A stretch of 64,000 bases of DNA, from assembly GCA_025449115.1 (NCBI GenBank), contig JAHLKC010000042.1:62001-126000 (forward strand). The letters run 5' to 3'. This document shows positions 36,035 to 47,401 of this stretch, piece after piece; position 1 is the first letter of the stretch, and each line of letters begins with the position of its first letter. This stretch comes from Chytridium lagenaria. Taxonomy: Eukaryota > Chytridiomycota > Chytridiomycetes > Chytridiales > Chytridiaceae. A program made the position numbers and the translations under genes. Under the pieces are notes generated by a model. The model saw only the letters and a list, made by a program, of their open reading frames with translations. It was not told the DNA's origin and ran no database searches.

Positions 36035-37159
36035 ATGTTTAAGTCGTTGCTCCCTGTTGCTCTTTCTTTGCTACTAGCGCTGCTCCTGCAGTGCTCTAGC
36101 GTCGCTGCCACCAACGCCTTCCAGATCAGGGTGCAACCTCATATGAAGGAGTGAGTTGACCTACTGCGCTAGGGAATGATCAATTTGGGGTTTTGTTAAA
36201 ATCATCAAGAAAGGAGGGCTTTGTTGTTTCCCTGAATGTTAAACGTTTGGTTGCTGATCGTTTGCCGTTAACCCCCCAAAAAAAAGATGCTTTCACGAGC
36301 ACCTTGAAGTAGGCCAGGCGCTCGATATCGCGTTCCAGGTCTACGATGGCGGTCAACTTGACATTGACTTTTGGGTGAGGATGCCTTTCCTTCCCAACCC
36401 TTTCATTACTTGCTTTCTGACCCAAGGAACGTTTCAGATTGCTGCACCGGATGAACGTCTCATTCACTCTGTCTTCAAGCAAACTCAAATGACCCATTCG
36501 ATGACAGCGCAGAGTTCTGGAAAATACCAATATTGTTTCAGTAACCAGATGTCGTCGGTCACTCAAAAGGTGATAACGTTTTCGGCGAGGGGACCTGATG
36601 AGAGGACGCGATTTGACGAAAAGTATAAGGATTCAAAGGGTACGCGGAAATATAATGTCCTTTGTGGAAATGTCTTGCTTTGGTGCTGTGTCTGCAGTTC
36701 TGTTTCGAAGTTTCTGATCGTTTTTGTTGCAAAACAGAGGACTTTCACACTCCCCTTAACGAGGAAATTCGGAAGCTTTCGGATGCTCTTCACGCTGTTG
36801 TTGATGAGAACAACTACATGATTCACAGGGAGGCTGTCCACAGATCAAGTCAGTATCATTTTTTTGTTTATCAACATCCTATTTTTTTTTTTGTTTTTGA
36901 TGTTTCTTGTTGATATGCCTATTACTGGATATCTAACTCTTCCATGTAGCCGCCAAAAAGCACCAACAGCCGAGTGGCCTGGTGGTCCATTTTTGAAACT
37001 CTCGTCCTCTTCGCTGTTTGCTCATTCCAGGTATATTATGTCAGAAGGTAAGGAAATGCCATAAAGAACATCTCTTTAAAACTCCCATTGAAAATATAAA
37101 CAATAACCTGCATCTATCCACCTTTCCCAAGCTTCTTCGAAGTGAAACGTCTTATCTAA
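36035..37159 (+). CDS. p24/EMP24 family cargo receptor (TMED)
   Basis: Single-pass ER-Golgi cargo receptor of COPI/COPII vesicles. Signal peptide from 36035 (MFKSLLPVALSLLLALLLQ, cleavage near AATNA). Introns at 36151-36285, 36375-36438, 36640-36738, 36850-36948 and about 37047-37130. GOLD domain: CFHEHLEVGQALDIAFQVYD, GGQLDIDFWI, SGKYQYCFSNQMSSVTQKV, with the two conserved Cys. Coiled coil: LNEEIRKLSDALHAVVDEN. Then HREAVHRS-TAKSTNSRV-WWS, one transmembrane helix (FETLVLFAVCSFQVYYV) and the tail FFEVKRLI with the paired aromatic and basic sorting signals. A run of five A near 36956 is one too many for the frame between RST and KSTNSR; probably an insertion error. Confidence 0.92.
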
Positions 37160-37245
37160 GGGAGAGAAGCGGAGCGTTGGCAGATGCGTGCCGGGATGGG
37201 AAACATAGTTGGAAGGAAAGCAGGATGACGATGATACCCTTTCGC

Positions 37246-39723
37246 TCATCTGCGGTAGTAATGCCTCTATACACAAACGTTAATAAACTGCACAGAAAAA
37301 AACATGGCTTTTCAAATCAAAGTAATTGAGGATACCTTGAAATGAAAATGGAGTTGAAGGATTCCTCTGTCAAACGAACACCGATACCCGTTCTTGTGGG
37401 AATATTCCCATTCTCTATTCACGACCCGAAACGCAATGTCTTCGTATGGCGCTGAGGCTATGAATTTGAGAACCACGGTATCTGGGAATCCGGCATCCCT
37501 CTCTATTTTGTAAGTCGGGGTCTTGGTCTTGTCAATGAGATCAGGATAGAAGATGTTAAATTTATAGCCTTGAACAACCTAAACAAAATCGTAAGTAAAA
37601 CCATTGATTATTCATAAATGAAGAAAACAAAAGGTACCTTAGGCGGCGGGTTGTCAGAGTCATAGTGCGTCTGATTGTACTTATTCCACTCAAATCCAGT
37701 ATGCACGCGATTAAAGTATCTCGGCTTTCTCGGACGATACTTATCCTGCCACATATATGCAGAGCTAGTCAACAGCGCTGTCTCATCGGCGAACACCTCT
37801 TCATCCTCATCCATATTCTTAGAAGCCTCCGCAATGAACATAGCTTCATCTCTAGACTGCTGCGTTTCCGCCAAAGCCGGCGGTTTCGATAGATTCCCTC
37901 CAAGAATCCTTTTTCTATGATCGAGAAGCTCCTCAAGGTCTTTCTCCTCTTCCACCACTTCGATCTGCCGATCCTCCCTCGGTATTTTTGCCACAAGTCT
38001 CGGACTCATGCTTCCATCATACTCTTCGATATTCAAGTCAGGGTTCCGCGTCGTTCTCGTTCTCGGCCTTGGCCTCAAGTTCTGCTACAGCCTGCGCGGC
38101 CTTTGCGGCAGATTTGGCTGAAGCGGAGGGACCCGCCAATAGAGAACGGTTCAACTTGATTGTAGCCGTCTTTTTCTCGCTTTCCTCCACGTCCGCGTCC
38201 TTTGCCATTACACGAAGTTGGTTCAGTCTACGAGAAAGCATGAACTTATGCATATCTCTCAACCTCGCTTTAGCCTTCCATACAATCAAGGCCTTCAGCA
38301 CAGCCTCCCAAAACTCGACGTCTACGGGCCCTTCTTCTCCGGCAAGTCTTTTCTCGACCTGCTGCTGCGTTGATCTAAGCTGCTCATATGTTTTTCCAGA
38401 CAGCATGGCAGTGATCTCGCCTTCCATAGCAACTGCGGTTGGATTCTGTCTCTGTCCTGAATGGAGTCGACGATGTCGAGAAAGCTCATCATCGCAAACC
38501 ACTAACATAGCCTCCCAAAAGGTTTTAGTGCTTGAATCACCTTCGAGTCCGAGGTACAATTGAATATCTTTATGAAGCTCCTCGACCTCGGGGAGCGTCA
38601 GATTTTGGAAAATCAAGTAAGGTTCGTCCGTATCCATCTCTAGACCCAATGCGTCAAACTCTTTGGCAAGTTCAGTGTCAGTTGCTATTGAAATATTCAT
38701 AGCAAGAACGTCGATTGCTTTTGCACGGCCTTCGGTGATTCGAATTTGGGCACGAACTTTGGCTTGATGTAGGTGGAAGTCGTCCTCGCGTTTCTCCCAG
38801 TCTCCAAGCGCTGCCTGATCCTTTTCTCTTTGCATTCGGGCCTAACAACAGTGTTAACACATGTATGGCAGCCATCAATTGATGCAAAACTCACCTGCTC
38901 CTGTTCACGAAGCTGCATCTCAATCTCACGTTCAGAGCGTCTCCGTTTCAACTTTTCAAGTTCATTCTGAAATCAAACTCCATCAGCATATGGACTCAAA
39001 ACAAATAATATTTGAGGTTACCTGAACCTCCTCCTTCCTTTCCGCTTCCTTTCTAGCTCTCTCCAAGGCCGTGGCGCCCATTTTAGATTCGGACTCTCGC
39101 TTCTTCACCCAAACAAACTTTTGTGACAAATGCGAGTCTCCAAATGGATTCGCTGTATTGGTATAGCCAAGGTCGACGACCATCTTTGCCGTAATTTGCG
39201 CCTCCAGTTGTTCATTTAGCTCCTGCTTTAGTCTCTGCAAAAATGTATAAACGGTGAATGATGTGAACCAGGTTGAATGGTATAAGTATGTTGTCTCGTA
39301 CACACCTTTTTTTCCAACTTTCTTAAAGCACGATCCGCAGAGGTCTCCCGCCTTTTCTTTTCTCTACAAACAACCATCAGCTTCAATATTACCATATTCC
39401 TCTATTTACTTTTTCTCCTTTTTCTCCTTTTTCTCCTTTTTCTCCTTCTTCTTCTTCTTGCTTTTCTTCCTTTTCGAGTCGCTGTCCGAGCTAGAGCTGC
39501 TACCCGAACTCGAACTGCGGGATCTACTCCGTTTCTTGCTTCCCGCATCACGGTCTTTCTCCGCGGGACTTGGACTCCTCCCCCTTCTTACAACCTTTGC
39601 ATCAGGTGTTCCAGTATCACCTCTCCGCTTTCTATCGCTTCCTCTATCCCTGTCATCGTCTATTCGCTTTGGCGGTGATAAGTTTCGCTTTTGGTCTTCA
39701 TACATTTGCATTCGACCTGACAT
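37246..39723 (-). CDS. CACTIN: Cactin, spliceosome-associated protein
   Basis: Nuclear protein of catalytically active spliceosomes. The N-terminus (39723) is an Arg/Ser/Lys-rich tract with SRSRSSSSGSSSSSDSDSK and KEKKEKKEKKEKK. Coiled coil follows (NELEKLKRRRSEREIEMQL). The Cactin_mid domain shows ANPFGDSHLSQKFVW, DWEKREDDFHLHQAKVRAQI and GRAKAIDVLAMNI. The C-terminal domain has DKYRPRKPRYFNRVHTGFEW, NKYNQTHYDSDNPPPK, FNIFYPDLIDKTKTPTYKIE, PYEDIAFRVVNREWEYSHK and, after two introns, KRHYYRR with the stop at 37246. An extra C in CCC near 38042 breaks the frame between ENDAEP and DLNIEEYDG. The 5' end is head-to-head with SDHAF1. Confidence 0.94.
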
Positions 39724-39750
39724 TTCTTCTGTTGCAAAATCTTCAATAAA
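39724..39750. promoter_or_regulatory. Very short bidirectional promoter, Cactin / SDHAF1
   Basis: Only 27 bp separate the two divergent ATG codons. The gap is T/A-rich with no TATA box I can name. The promoters must extend into the coding regions. Confidence 0.45.
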
Positions 39751-40184
39751 ATGTTCGTCAAGAGGAGGGTGTCAGGATTGCAGTTACAAGTGCTGCATTT
39801 GTATCGCTCGTTGCTCCGCGCTGCTCTTAAGAAGCCTGAGGTGAGTGCCCGTGATAGTTTTTCGAGTTTCACACCGTTTGTATATATCTCTGCGAGTGTT
39901 GGCGCAGTGAGCATGATCCTCATTCTCCATTTTAACAGGAAACTCGAATCGACATCTACGACTTCGTCCGCTTCAACTTTAGGACTTCTGCTAGCTCAGT
40001 ATCTACAAGGAAAGACCACGCAGCCATCGAGCATTTAATCCGTCAGGGCAAGAAGCGATTGGAACTTCTAGAGAGCCCTTCCCTCACCTCGATCACACTT
40101 CCTGTCAATCCAGAGTTTGAGCACATGACTGGCAGACATTCACATCGAAGGCAACGGCAACAACAGCAGTCTCAAACTGACTGA
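39751..40184 (+). CDS. SDHAF1: SDHAF1, LYR-motif succinate dehydrogenase assembly factor
   Basis: Mitochondrial matrix chaperone that helps insert Fe-S clusters into SdhB of complex II. Two exons, 39751-39840 and 39939-40184, encode 111 residues. The LYR motif is at residues 17-19 in LQLQVLHLYRSLLRAALKKPE; the N-terminus is basic. The second half has RIDIYDFVRFNFR, an aromatic anchor and IEHLIRQGKKRLELLES, matching the GRRQLQLL helix of the human protein. The C-terminus is Gln/Arg-rich. Size and motif order fit the family. The intron has GTGAGT and AACAG ends. Confidence 0.9.
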
Positions 40185-40401
40185 ACAATCATACTTTCTG
40201 CTATACAACCACGAAGCTTTAATTAATTACAACGATGGAGAAGGAAATTAAAACGCCGAGACAAAGAATGAGACTGCGTGAAACGATGAAGAGAGAAATC
40301 GGGTGCGGATGCTGTTGCTGTTGATTGACACAGGAATGGACGAACTAATGTAAGCTGGAGGAAAGATGACGAGCGAGCTAAGAGATGAATGGCCGAGTCA
40401 T

Positions 40402-41032
40402 TTAAACCTTCACTCCGGGCTTGCCAAGGGTGGTGCCAGTTGCCGACTTTGTTGGCACGATGATCATTGTCGGGTCCGTTTCTTCCTCAGCAGCTGGACC
40501 CTTCTCTTCATCCTCATCCATCATCGCAACTTCGGTCTTACCGAGCTTTTATATGAATAAAAAAAGAACATTTCGTTAGCATCTCTCCTAGCCGACTTTT
40601 TGAAATGTAATGACTGTGAAAAAGATCCTACCACTTTAGCCTGCTGCGCCATTTTTCTGAGCTTCTTCTTGCTCTGAAGTGTGGGGAGCATAAGAGCGCT
40701 GTTCTTGCCAATTCTACCGGCACGCATGGGACGAAGTGCCTCATCTTTCTCTATCTTCTCGTTTAACCTTGCGACCTCGTGCTTTGATGTCGAGCGAGTG
40801 GAAGCCTTGGCGGCCTGCTTCCTGGTCCGTACCTGCTTGACCTATAATCCAGAAGAAGATGAGTACAACGTCACATACATAGCCATAAGATCCCAGTCAT
40901 GATCGTCAACCCGTCCCTCCACCTCCAATTTCCACTCCCAACCCCACCCCACACATCATCCCCCTTTTCCATTCTTCATCTCTTCTTACGCACCAGGTTC
41001 TTGCTCTTTGCTCCAATATTTCTGTGTGTCAT
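40402..41032 (-). CDS. Small basic, probably nuclear/nucleolar protein
   Basis: Three exons give about 130 residues. Start at 41032 (MTHRNIGAKSKNL), intron from GTGCGT near 40994 to about 40845, then VKQVRTRKQAAKAS, LNEKIEKDEALRPMRAGRIG and ALMLPTLQSKKKLRKMAQQ. After an intron at about 40547-40632 comes the acidic and Thr-rich tail, with stop at 40402. The basic body with a short Lys cluster and acidic tail resembles small ribosome-biogenesis factors such as Alb1, but I cannot assign a family. The gene structure looks clean. Confidence 0.6.
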
Positions 41033-41072
41033 TGTTGTTCGTTTGTTTCTTGCTTACAAGTTTCTGAGGGAC

Positions 41073-41099
41073 ACTTTTTTTTTTTTTTTTTTTTTTTTT
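41073..41099. repeat. Poly-T tract
   Basis: Uninterrupted T run just upstream of the small basic gene. Poly-dT tracts disfavour nucleosomes and may mark its promoter; the length may be misestimated. Confidence 0.8.
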
Positions 41100-41315
41100 C
41101 TGCAAGAATTCTAATATTAATACATTATGTGACAATTCGCTAGAGCAACAGACTAGTCCCTAAACCTTCTTCAATCCCTCCACCCCCATCTCCTGCTTCA
41201 ACAACAGGCGCAAAAACGCTCGCTTCCTCCCCCATCACCTCTACTTCTCTTCCTGGTCCATCGCCTTGATCGGACGTCATTGTCGGCATTTTCCCTTCCA
41301 TGTCCTCCTCCTGAT

Positions 41316-43661
41316 CTACCCAACATCCTCCTCCGAATCATCCACCGCCTCGGAATCATCGTCCATTTCCACCTCCTCATCCTCCTCCTCCTCCTCCTCC
41401 TCCTCTTCCTCGTCACTAGCCATGGTATTTCCCTCCTTCCCACAGATCGTCTCCACCGCCTCAACGTATCGAATATCACTCCCAATCCATCCCTCCCATG
41501 GCCTATCCACTTGCGGCGCTACCGAAACGTTCGCCAACAACCTTTTTGGCATCCCCAACCATCTCCCTACAAGCACCTTATGCGCTCTATACCTCGCCAA
41601 CCCAAGGCAACTTTGAATCTCCCCGACCTCCGTTAATTGAAATAACCTCCCTTCAATCTCCAACCTCCCCGATTCCAACAGAATAATATGCGTTAGTTCC
41701 ATAGCGCTAAACGAGTAGATAGCTGGCTTCACCACCTTTCTCAAAAACACCGCCTTATGTGCCTCTGATGTCTCATGTGGCAGTATCTCACCCTCCACAA
41801 CCTCTTCAATTACGGTTTCCTCTGGCGAGACGACCACAGAAGCAAGTTGCACTACATCCCCAAGTTTCACCACTTCCCCACCCCACCTCACAGCTTTTAC
41901 ATACTTCTCACCTGGTGTGGCAGCAAACACCGACGGAAGCCCTGCAACACCTCCTGGCCACATCTCCAATATCTCATGCGAAGTGGCAGCCGCAACAGCC
42001 TGGATTATAGCCCTATTCAGTCGCCGACGAAAGATATCCATGTTTACATCTTGCGCTCTAAACGGGAGATACAAACGACGGTGTACTTTCCGCGATCGGG
42101 TAGCGGGTGGGCGCGATTACGGGAGTGCAATGACCAGGTGTGATGCGGCTATCCACATCGTTACTACCGAGAGGAGATGGTTCCGGAGGTGATGAAAGGT
42201 GTAATTGTTTCAGGAGAAAATTGATTTCGGAGGCAGAGGGAAGAGGGAGTGGTATGACGTTGAAAGTTTCGGCTGAGGCAGTTGCGTTGGCATTGAGGGA
42301 AGTGGATGTAGAGGCGGGTTCTGTGACAACAAGCACAGGCCACAGAGGGACTTTTCCCTCCATACCCAAGTTTAAGCGAAGTTTGTTTGTTGGGTACCAG
42401 CCCACCTCCCCGATACGTGGGTAAAAGGGCAAGTCTAAGAATGGGAAAGAAATATCGGCGTTCTCTTCAAGAACCTTTAGTCTTTTTCTTCCTAAAGGAG
42501 CACCACTCTCCAAGTCGGAACCATTTCCGGCGGAGGATGTGTCCGAGTCACCTGGCCTCTCACGCTTTTTTCGAGTCTCGGAAGCAGGAACAAATGCTTT
42601 CTCTTCCTGCCAGTCATCATCATCCGAGTCATCCTCCGAATACTCATCATCAATTTCTTTTGGCACGTAATCCTCGTCACTATCCTCATCGTCGTAAGAA
42701 TCGTCGTCAACCTCCAATTTTGGTGTTGCCAGATGCACCTGTCTCTCTGGAGGCGTATTTGACGTTAACAGTTCCTTCTTGCGTGAATTCCGTGGTGACA
42801 TATCTGTGTCATCTTCTGCGCCTGTCGCTTCAAACTCTGTTGCGGCCGAAGCCCGAGAACGGCAGGCATTTCTGAGTTTTCAAAATCTTCGTCGTTAGCC
42901 CCACAAATATCACAGGGACAAGAATCACTACGTATTCCGATGATAAGCCAATTAAATGACGAAGGAACTGGTACTTCTTTTAGTTTTATAAAAAAATGCA
43001 GACTAACCTCATACGAATCTGTGAATCGCCTCCCACTAAAACCGGGAAAGAACGTAAAAATAAACACGTTAATAACTGCACGCATATATTACCAGGATTA
43101 CCTCGGATGCCCATAAAGGCGCCAGTCGAAGCAGGATTGTCCTGGGTAGGTGTGGTACCAGCCGCAAAAAGCAACTCATACCCCTCTGGAAACACGCCTC
43201 CCTCCATTAAGCCGAGCTTCCTTAACCATTCCTCTCTAATCATATTTCGTAATAAATCATCACCAGCCGTCTCGGCCACCGAAGTCGCGGGATGCTTTCC
43301 AGCATCCCCCCGAAAACTTTGGGAAGCCGCTCAATTTCTCATGAAAGACGCCATTCGGACCAAGCCCCTCTTGCCCAAACCGATCCACTGCCATCTCGTC
43401 ATCAGAGTCAGACTCAGGCGTCAATGCGCGCAAGACGTTGGATTTAACGAGATGGAGTTCCTCGTCCACGTTTTGGTTTTTACGCAACATTCGAAATATA
43501 CCGCCGCTCTTGTCCTCGTTGTCCAACACCAGCATGGTTTCAGACTCTGCACGCCCTTCCTCTTCCTCCTCCTCCTCACCGCTTGAAGGAGGTATTACGC
43601 TGATGTCTCCATTCGTGGCGGTGAGGTGAGTCTCCGGTGTTGCGGCGTCTCTACTGTGCAT
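41316..43661 (-). CDS. Clr2-like transcriptional silencing factor
   Basis: In fission yeast Clr2 is a subunit of the SHREC heterochromatin complex. The N-terminal part is acidic and has LRNMIREEWLRKLGLMEGG and VFPEGYELLF, then IIGIRSDSCPCDICGAND, like the GYELW ... C-C--C end of the Clr2 N-terminal domain. A long acidic DDE-rich linker follows (42580-42730). The C-terminal domain has LPFYPRIGEVGWYPT, RWGGEVVKLGDVVQLASVVV, ELTHIILLESGRLEIEGRLF and QVDRPWEGWIGSDI, fitting the GDxVxL pattern of the Clr2 C-terminal domain. The tail is Glu-rich and ends at 41316. Frame shifts near 43310 (six G where five fit) and near 42060. The family is inferred from pattern, not alignment. Confidence 0.55.
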
Positions 43662-43758
43662 TAGAAGGATGATGTTGTCGGTTGTCCAGCAAGCAACTGT
43701 TGAAGCCTTGAAAAAATTTGTTTTTCTCCTTGTCGTATCATAGACGGACTGAACCAGC
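43662..43758. promoter_or_regulatory. Bidirectional promoter, Clr2-like / FAM50
   Basis: 97 bp between the preferred minus start (43661) and the FAM50 start (43759). An alternative minus start at 43760 would overlap the FAM50 ATG and is less likely. Confidence 0.4.
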
Positions 43759-45498
43759 ATGGCCGAACTGCCGAACGAGGCAAAGATTGCTGTCCTCACA
43801 AAGCAACGAGACCAAATATATGAGAGATTAACAAGAAGAAGGAACAGATTCGAAAGGTTGGTTTTTTGGCGTGTGCGTGTAGGTGCTGCGTGTCTTTGAG
43901 TGTGTATGGGTCAAAAGGGGTGGTGATGTAGACGCCATGACGCCTAGCGTGAGCTCGACTTTGAATGCCTTCCAAAAAGTTATGACCACTCATTGCAGCA
44001 TTTTTAAATGATTCACAACACTAGGATACAGAAGTCAAGATAGGATCTGAAAAGTTCGTCTCTCAGCATGACCTTGCTCAATCTGAGCTCATAAAGCACA
44101 CGGTTGGACTTGTAAAGCTTGAAGACTTTCAGCGCATTAGAGAGTCTGGACAAGAAAAGGCAAGAGGAATTGAGGCAAAACTGTCGAGAAGGTTTATATT
44201 CTCATTTGATATATGTGTTGTATGGAGCTGAGCTGACTCAAGATATGTTAGTAATCTCTCGGCAACTTTGAAGAAAAAAAGAAAGAAGGAAACAAAGTCA
44301 AAGCTATCTTTTGCAGACGACGAGGACGGAACGAATGAGAAGGATGAAGATGATGAAGAGGGTAATACGCTCTTATTTCTTTTTTTTTGGTTTGAATGTA
44401 TACTCTTAGTTGAATCTTATTCTCGATCTTTTTATTTCTGTAAGGATGAGCTCATGTACTTAGCATTCAATATTCGTTCCGTCATTGGACGAAAGGGATT
44501 GTGCTTAATCTTCTCTCTGAACTATTATCCTTCTTTGCATTGAAATTTTAAAAGTTTTTGTTGCTGTGCTAAAGTTTGAATTATCACTTATTCTCTTTGT
44601 TATTGCAAGTCTAACATTACAGCACCTTTAATTCTTCTTTGATGCAGCTAAGCGCCAGAAAACCAAAAAGAATCCCTTTGTCGATACGAGCTTCCTTCCG
44701 GACCGAGATCGCGAGGAGGCCGAAAGAAGAGAGAGAGAAGTGTTAAAGCTGGAATGGTTGAAGCATCAAGAAAAGATCAAACGTAAGCGAAATGTGTACT
44801 TAAATTATGGCTAACTTTAATATAGAAGAGAAAATTACCATTACATATAGTTATTGGGATGGAACAGGTCATAGAAAACAAGTTGACGTATGCTTAATTT
44901 ATTAGTGGCTATTGTTGTCACTGTTTTGTTTCTTGTTATTCTAAGCTTATTTGTACAGTGCAAGAAGGGCGACACTATCGGCAACTTCCTCGAATTATGT
45001 CGACAGCAATGGCATGAACTTCGGAGCGTTAATGTGGATAACCTAATCTACGTCAAGGAGGATCTTATTATTCCACATGTATGTTCCTCCCCGCAGAGCT
45101 TTTGCTGATTCTTCTTTGTATGAGTAGCATTACACGTTCTACGATTTCATAATTAATCAAACCCGTGGAAAATCCGGACCGTTGTTTGCATTTGATGTGT
45201 TTGATGACGTCCGGTTAACGAATGATGCAAGTGTGGAGACTGAAGAGGTGCCAGCTTTGTTGTTGTTTGTTTTTTTGTTTATTTCGATTATAATGTTCAT
45301 CATCAGAACTTATCTCTTGTAATGTTGGAGTGTGCTAACGATGTTCCTTTTCAGTCACACGCCGGCAAGATCATCCAACGATCGTGGTATGAAAAGAATA
45401 AGCACATTTTCCCGGCGAGCCGATGGGAGGTCTTTGATCCCACAAAGGTGTTTGAAAAGTACACCGTCAAGGACCTCACCAAAAACAAGCAAGAGTGA
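43759..45498 (+). CDS. FAM50A: FAM50/XAP5 family nuclear protein
   Basis: Nuclear protein associated with active spliceosomes. Start [20 protein letters not shown]. The conserved N-terminal block is [20 protein letters not shown], followed by coiled coil and an acidic/basic linker ([26 protein letters not shown]). The XAP5 domain runs through [90 protein letters not shown] and [20 protein letters not shown], then [19 protein letters not shown]. Several short introns; stop at 45496-45498. No frame break was needed, so this gene is a useful contrast to its error-rich neighbours. It converges with CHCHD5. Confidence 0.95.
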
Positions 45499-45589
45499 AA
45501 TACTCCAAGTTACAATCTTCTTGCAATCAGATATCGGCATTGTGTGTACGGTCTCCGGTCTTTTCCTTAACCACAGCCGGATCTACCTG

Positions 45590-46073
45590 TTAAGGAGACG
45601 ATGTCGAGTGTGTGCAATCGTACAAGTTCCTCATGGCCTCCATGCACACTTGTGGATTGCGAATTCGATTGCACACATTTTTCGTATGCTTCAACTTGTT
45701 GCGAACATCTATTTTGTTTTTATGTTATGGTTTAGTGTCGCATTTGGATGGGGTTGTACTTTACCTCTCCTTGACAGCACGGACGGATGGCACATTCTCG
45801 GCGGCGCAGTTAGTGACGGCCCTCTTTTCGGGCAAACATTTGGATTCCCATTGAGTTCCTTCCCTGTCAATACATTCCCTGTGTTTTGTGGATAAGAACC
45901 GTCAGACCCTTAAATTCCAACCTTGGAACAAATACTTTGTCTGATACTAAGTTTAATCGTTGACATACCAACGAAAAAAGAATAATCCAGACAACATCGA
46001 AGACTTTAGCTTACCCGTAAGCTCGCAACTGTTGCCCGCAGAATTTGCGAACTTCGTCGAGCGTTGCTTCCAT
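45590..46073 (-). CDS. CHCHD5: CHCHD5-like twin CX9C protein
   Basis: Small mitochondrial intermembrane-space protein, presumably oxidised by the Mia40 system. It is easily overlooked because its three exons are short. Exon 1 (from 46073): MEATLDEVRKFCGQQLRAYG. Exon 2 (about 45770-45890): ECIDREGTQWESKCLPEKRA to NVPSVRAVKER. Exon 3: CSQQVEAYEKC and CMEAMRNLYDC, ending STSSP (stop 45590-45592). Four CX9C pairs result: CGQQLRAYGEC across the first splice, CLPEKRAVTNC, CSQQVEAYEKC and CMEAMRNLYDC. CHCHD5 is known for two CHCH domains, which fits. The last pair needs a 1-nt frame change near 45650. Divergent from the coiled-coil gene. Confidence 0.8.
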
Positions 46074-46192
46074 CTCCAGGAAGTAAAAAAAGTCAAAAAT
46101 TCAAGTGGGAATTTACATCATGTGTGACTGAACAGTGCAGCAATTCGGAGTTTGTCCAGTTGAAACATTCAGACATCTAAACAATACAAACT
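46074..46192. promoter_or_regulatory. Bidirectional promoter, CHCHD5 / coiled-coil gene
   Basis: 119 bp between divergent start codons at 46073 (-) and 46193 (+). No specific element recognised. Confidence 0.4.
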
Positions 46193-47311
46193 ATGGACGT
46201 GCTGCCTATACATCGAGGCGGAGGAGAGCCTTTCAATAACTCTCCAGGAAGGCATGCAGCAGCATCAAGTTTTCAACAACGTCGATTAAAGAACCCGACC
46301 CAGAGAGCAGGTCTTTGAACAATCCCATTCATTTTTACCCTTTCCATACTCTGACACTCTCACACCAGCTCAAAACCGGTATCGCACTCATCCAAGACGC
46401 ATTCGACAAAAAAACTGCCCTTCTTGCTGGGGAATTATCTCAGTGGAAGCAAACGGCAAGTAGCTTACGGCAAGAGGTTTGAAAAGTTTAAAAAACTGTA
46501 AGTTAAATGGTGACAGGTTTATTCGTTGGAAAAGGATAATAAGAGCCTGCAAAAGAAAGTGATGGAGTTGGAGAAAATGTGTTTGAACCAAGCGAATGAG
46601 ATTAAAGCATTGACGGCGTCGAAATCTGGATTACATGAACGGTATTTACAGTTAAAGCAGAATGCTATGCAATTGGAATCCTTTAGAAAGGTATGTTTAG
46701 AATCCTTATTGGACAATTTTTCTTTGCTTGGTTTTGTCTCTAGTTCGGTCTAAATCTTAATATTTTTTTTTAGAACATTGCATCGATGGTGGAATATGGA
46801 CCCTCGGTCAACGTTTTAGAAACAGACCAATCTTTTGTCGAATCTACAGATATTCAAGAGGCCTTGAAAAAATCCACGAACCTGGGCCGTTCTTATCAGG
46901 GTGAATCTGGATCTCACCCAAACATTTCGGAGAGAGATGCACCGACCTTTATGGAAAGAAACCCCTCGGAATCGCAAAATCGCAACGCTCATGACATCAC
47001 AGCAAGATCATTTGAGCTGGTAGTTTTTCTAGTTTGCTTTCTTTTCTTACACAGTCGATGTTCATGGAGTTGGGTTGATTTTAAATATTAATACGTAGAG
47101 TGCTCAATCTCTGGATCATTCGCTTGGAATCACGGCGGATAGGTCCTTTTTGTTAAAAGGACTTCCTTATTCCCCGCATCGGAGGGCGGAGATAAGGGAT
47201 GAAGGGGCGATGAGGGCTTCAGATTTAAGGGGAGCGATGATGGGTTCTCGGCATCTTGGCAAAGAAATCACGCGGCTGCGGAGGCAGAGTTTCAGCAGAC
47301 GAAGCATTTAA
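46193..47311 (+). CDS. Coiled-coil protein, unassigned
   Basis: Start MDVLPIHRGGGEPFNNS. After an intron at about 46311-46370 comes a continuous heptad region (LKTGIALIQDAFDKKTALLA, LSQWKQTASSLRQEVYSLEK, LQKKVMELEKMCLNQANEIK, LHERYLQLKQNAMQLESFRK). A Ser/Asn-rich linker follows, then a basic C-terminus (LGKEITRLRRQSFSRRSI). Introns at about 46482-46517, 46691-46772 and 47020-47098; the stop is at 47309-47311. About 270 residues. No family recognised; the shape (N-terminal coiled coil, basic tail) fits a cytoskeletal or spindle adaptor, but that is speculation. Confidence 0.7.
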
Positions 47312-47401
47312 GTGAAGGATCGCTTAAGTATTATTGTTTACACCTAAGATATACATTATCCAAAACTTCTCTAAATTGCTGTTTCTAAAATACTCAGGAT
47401 G

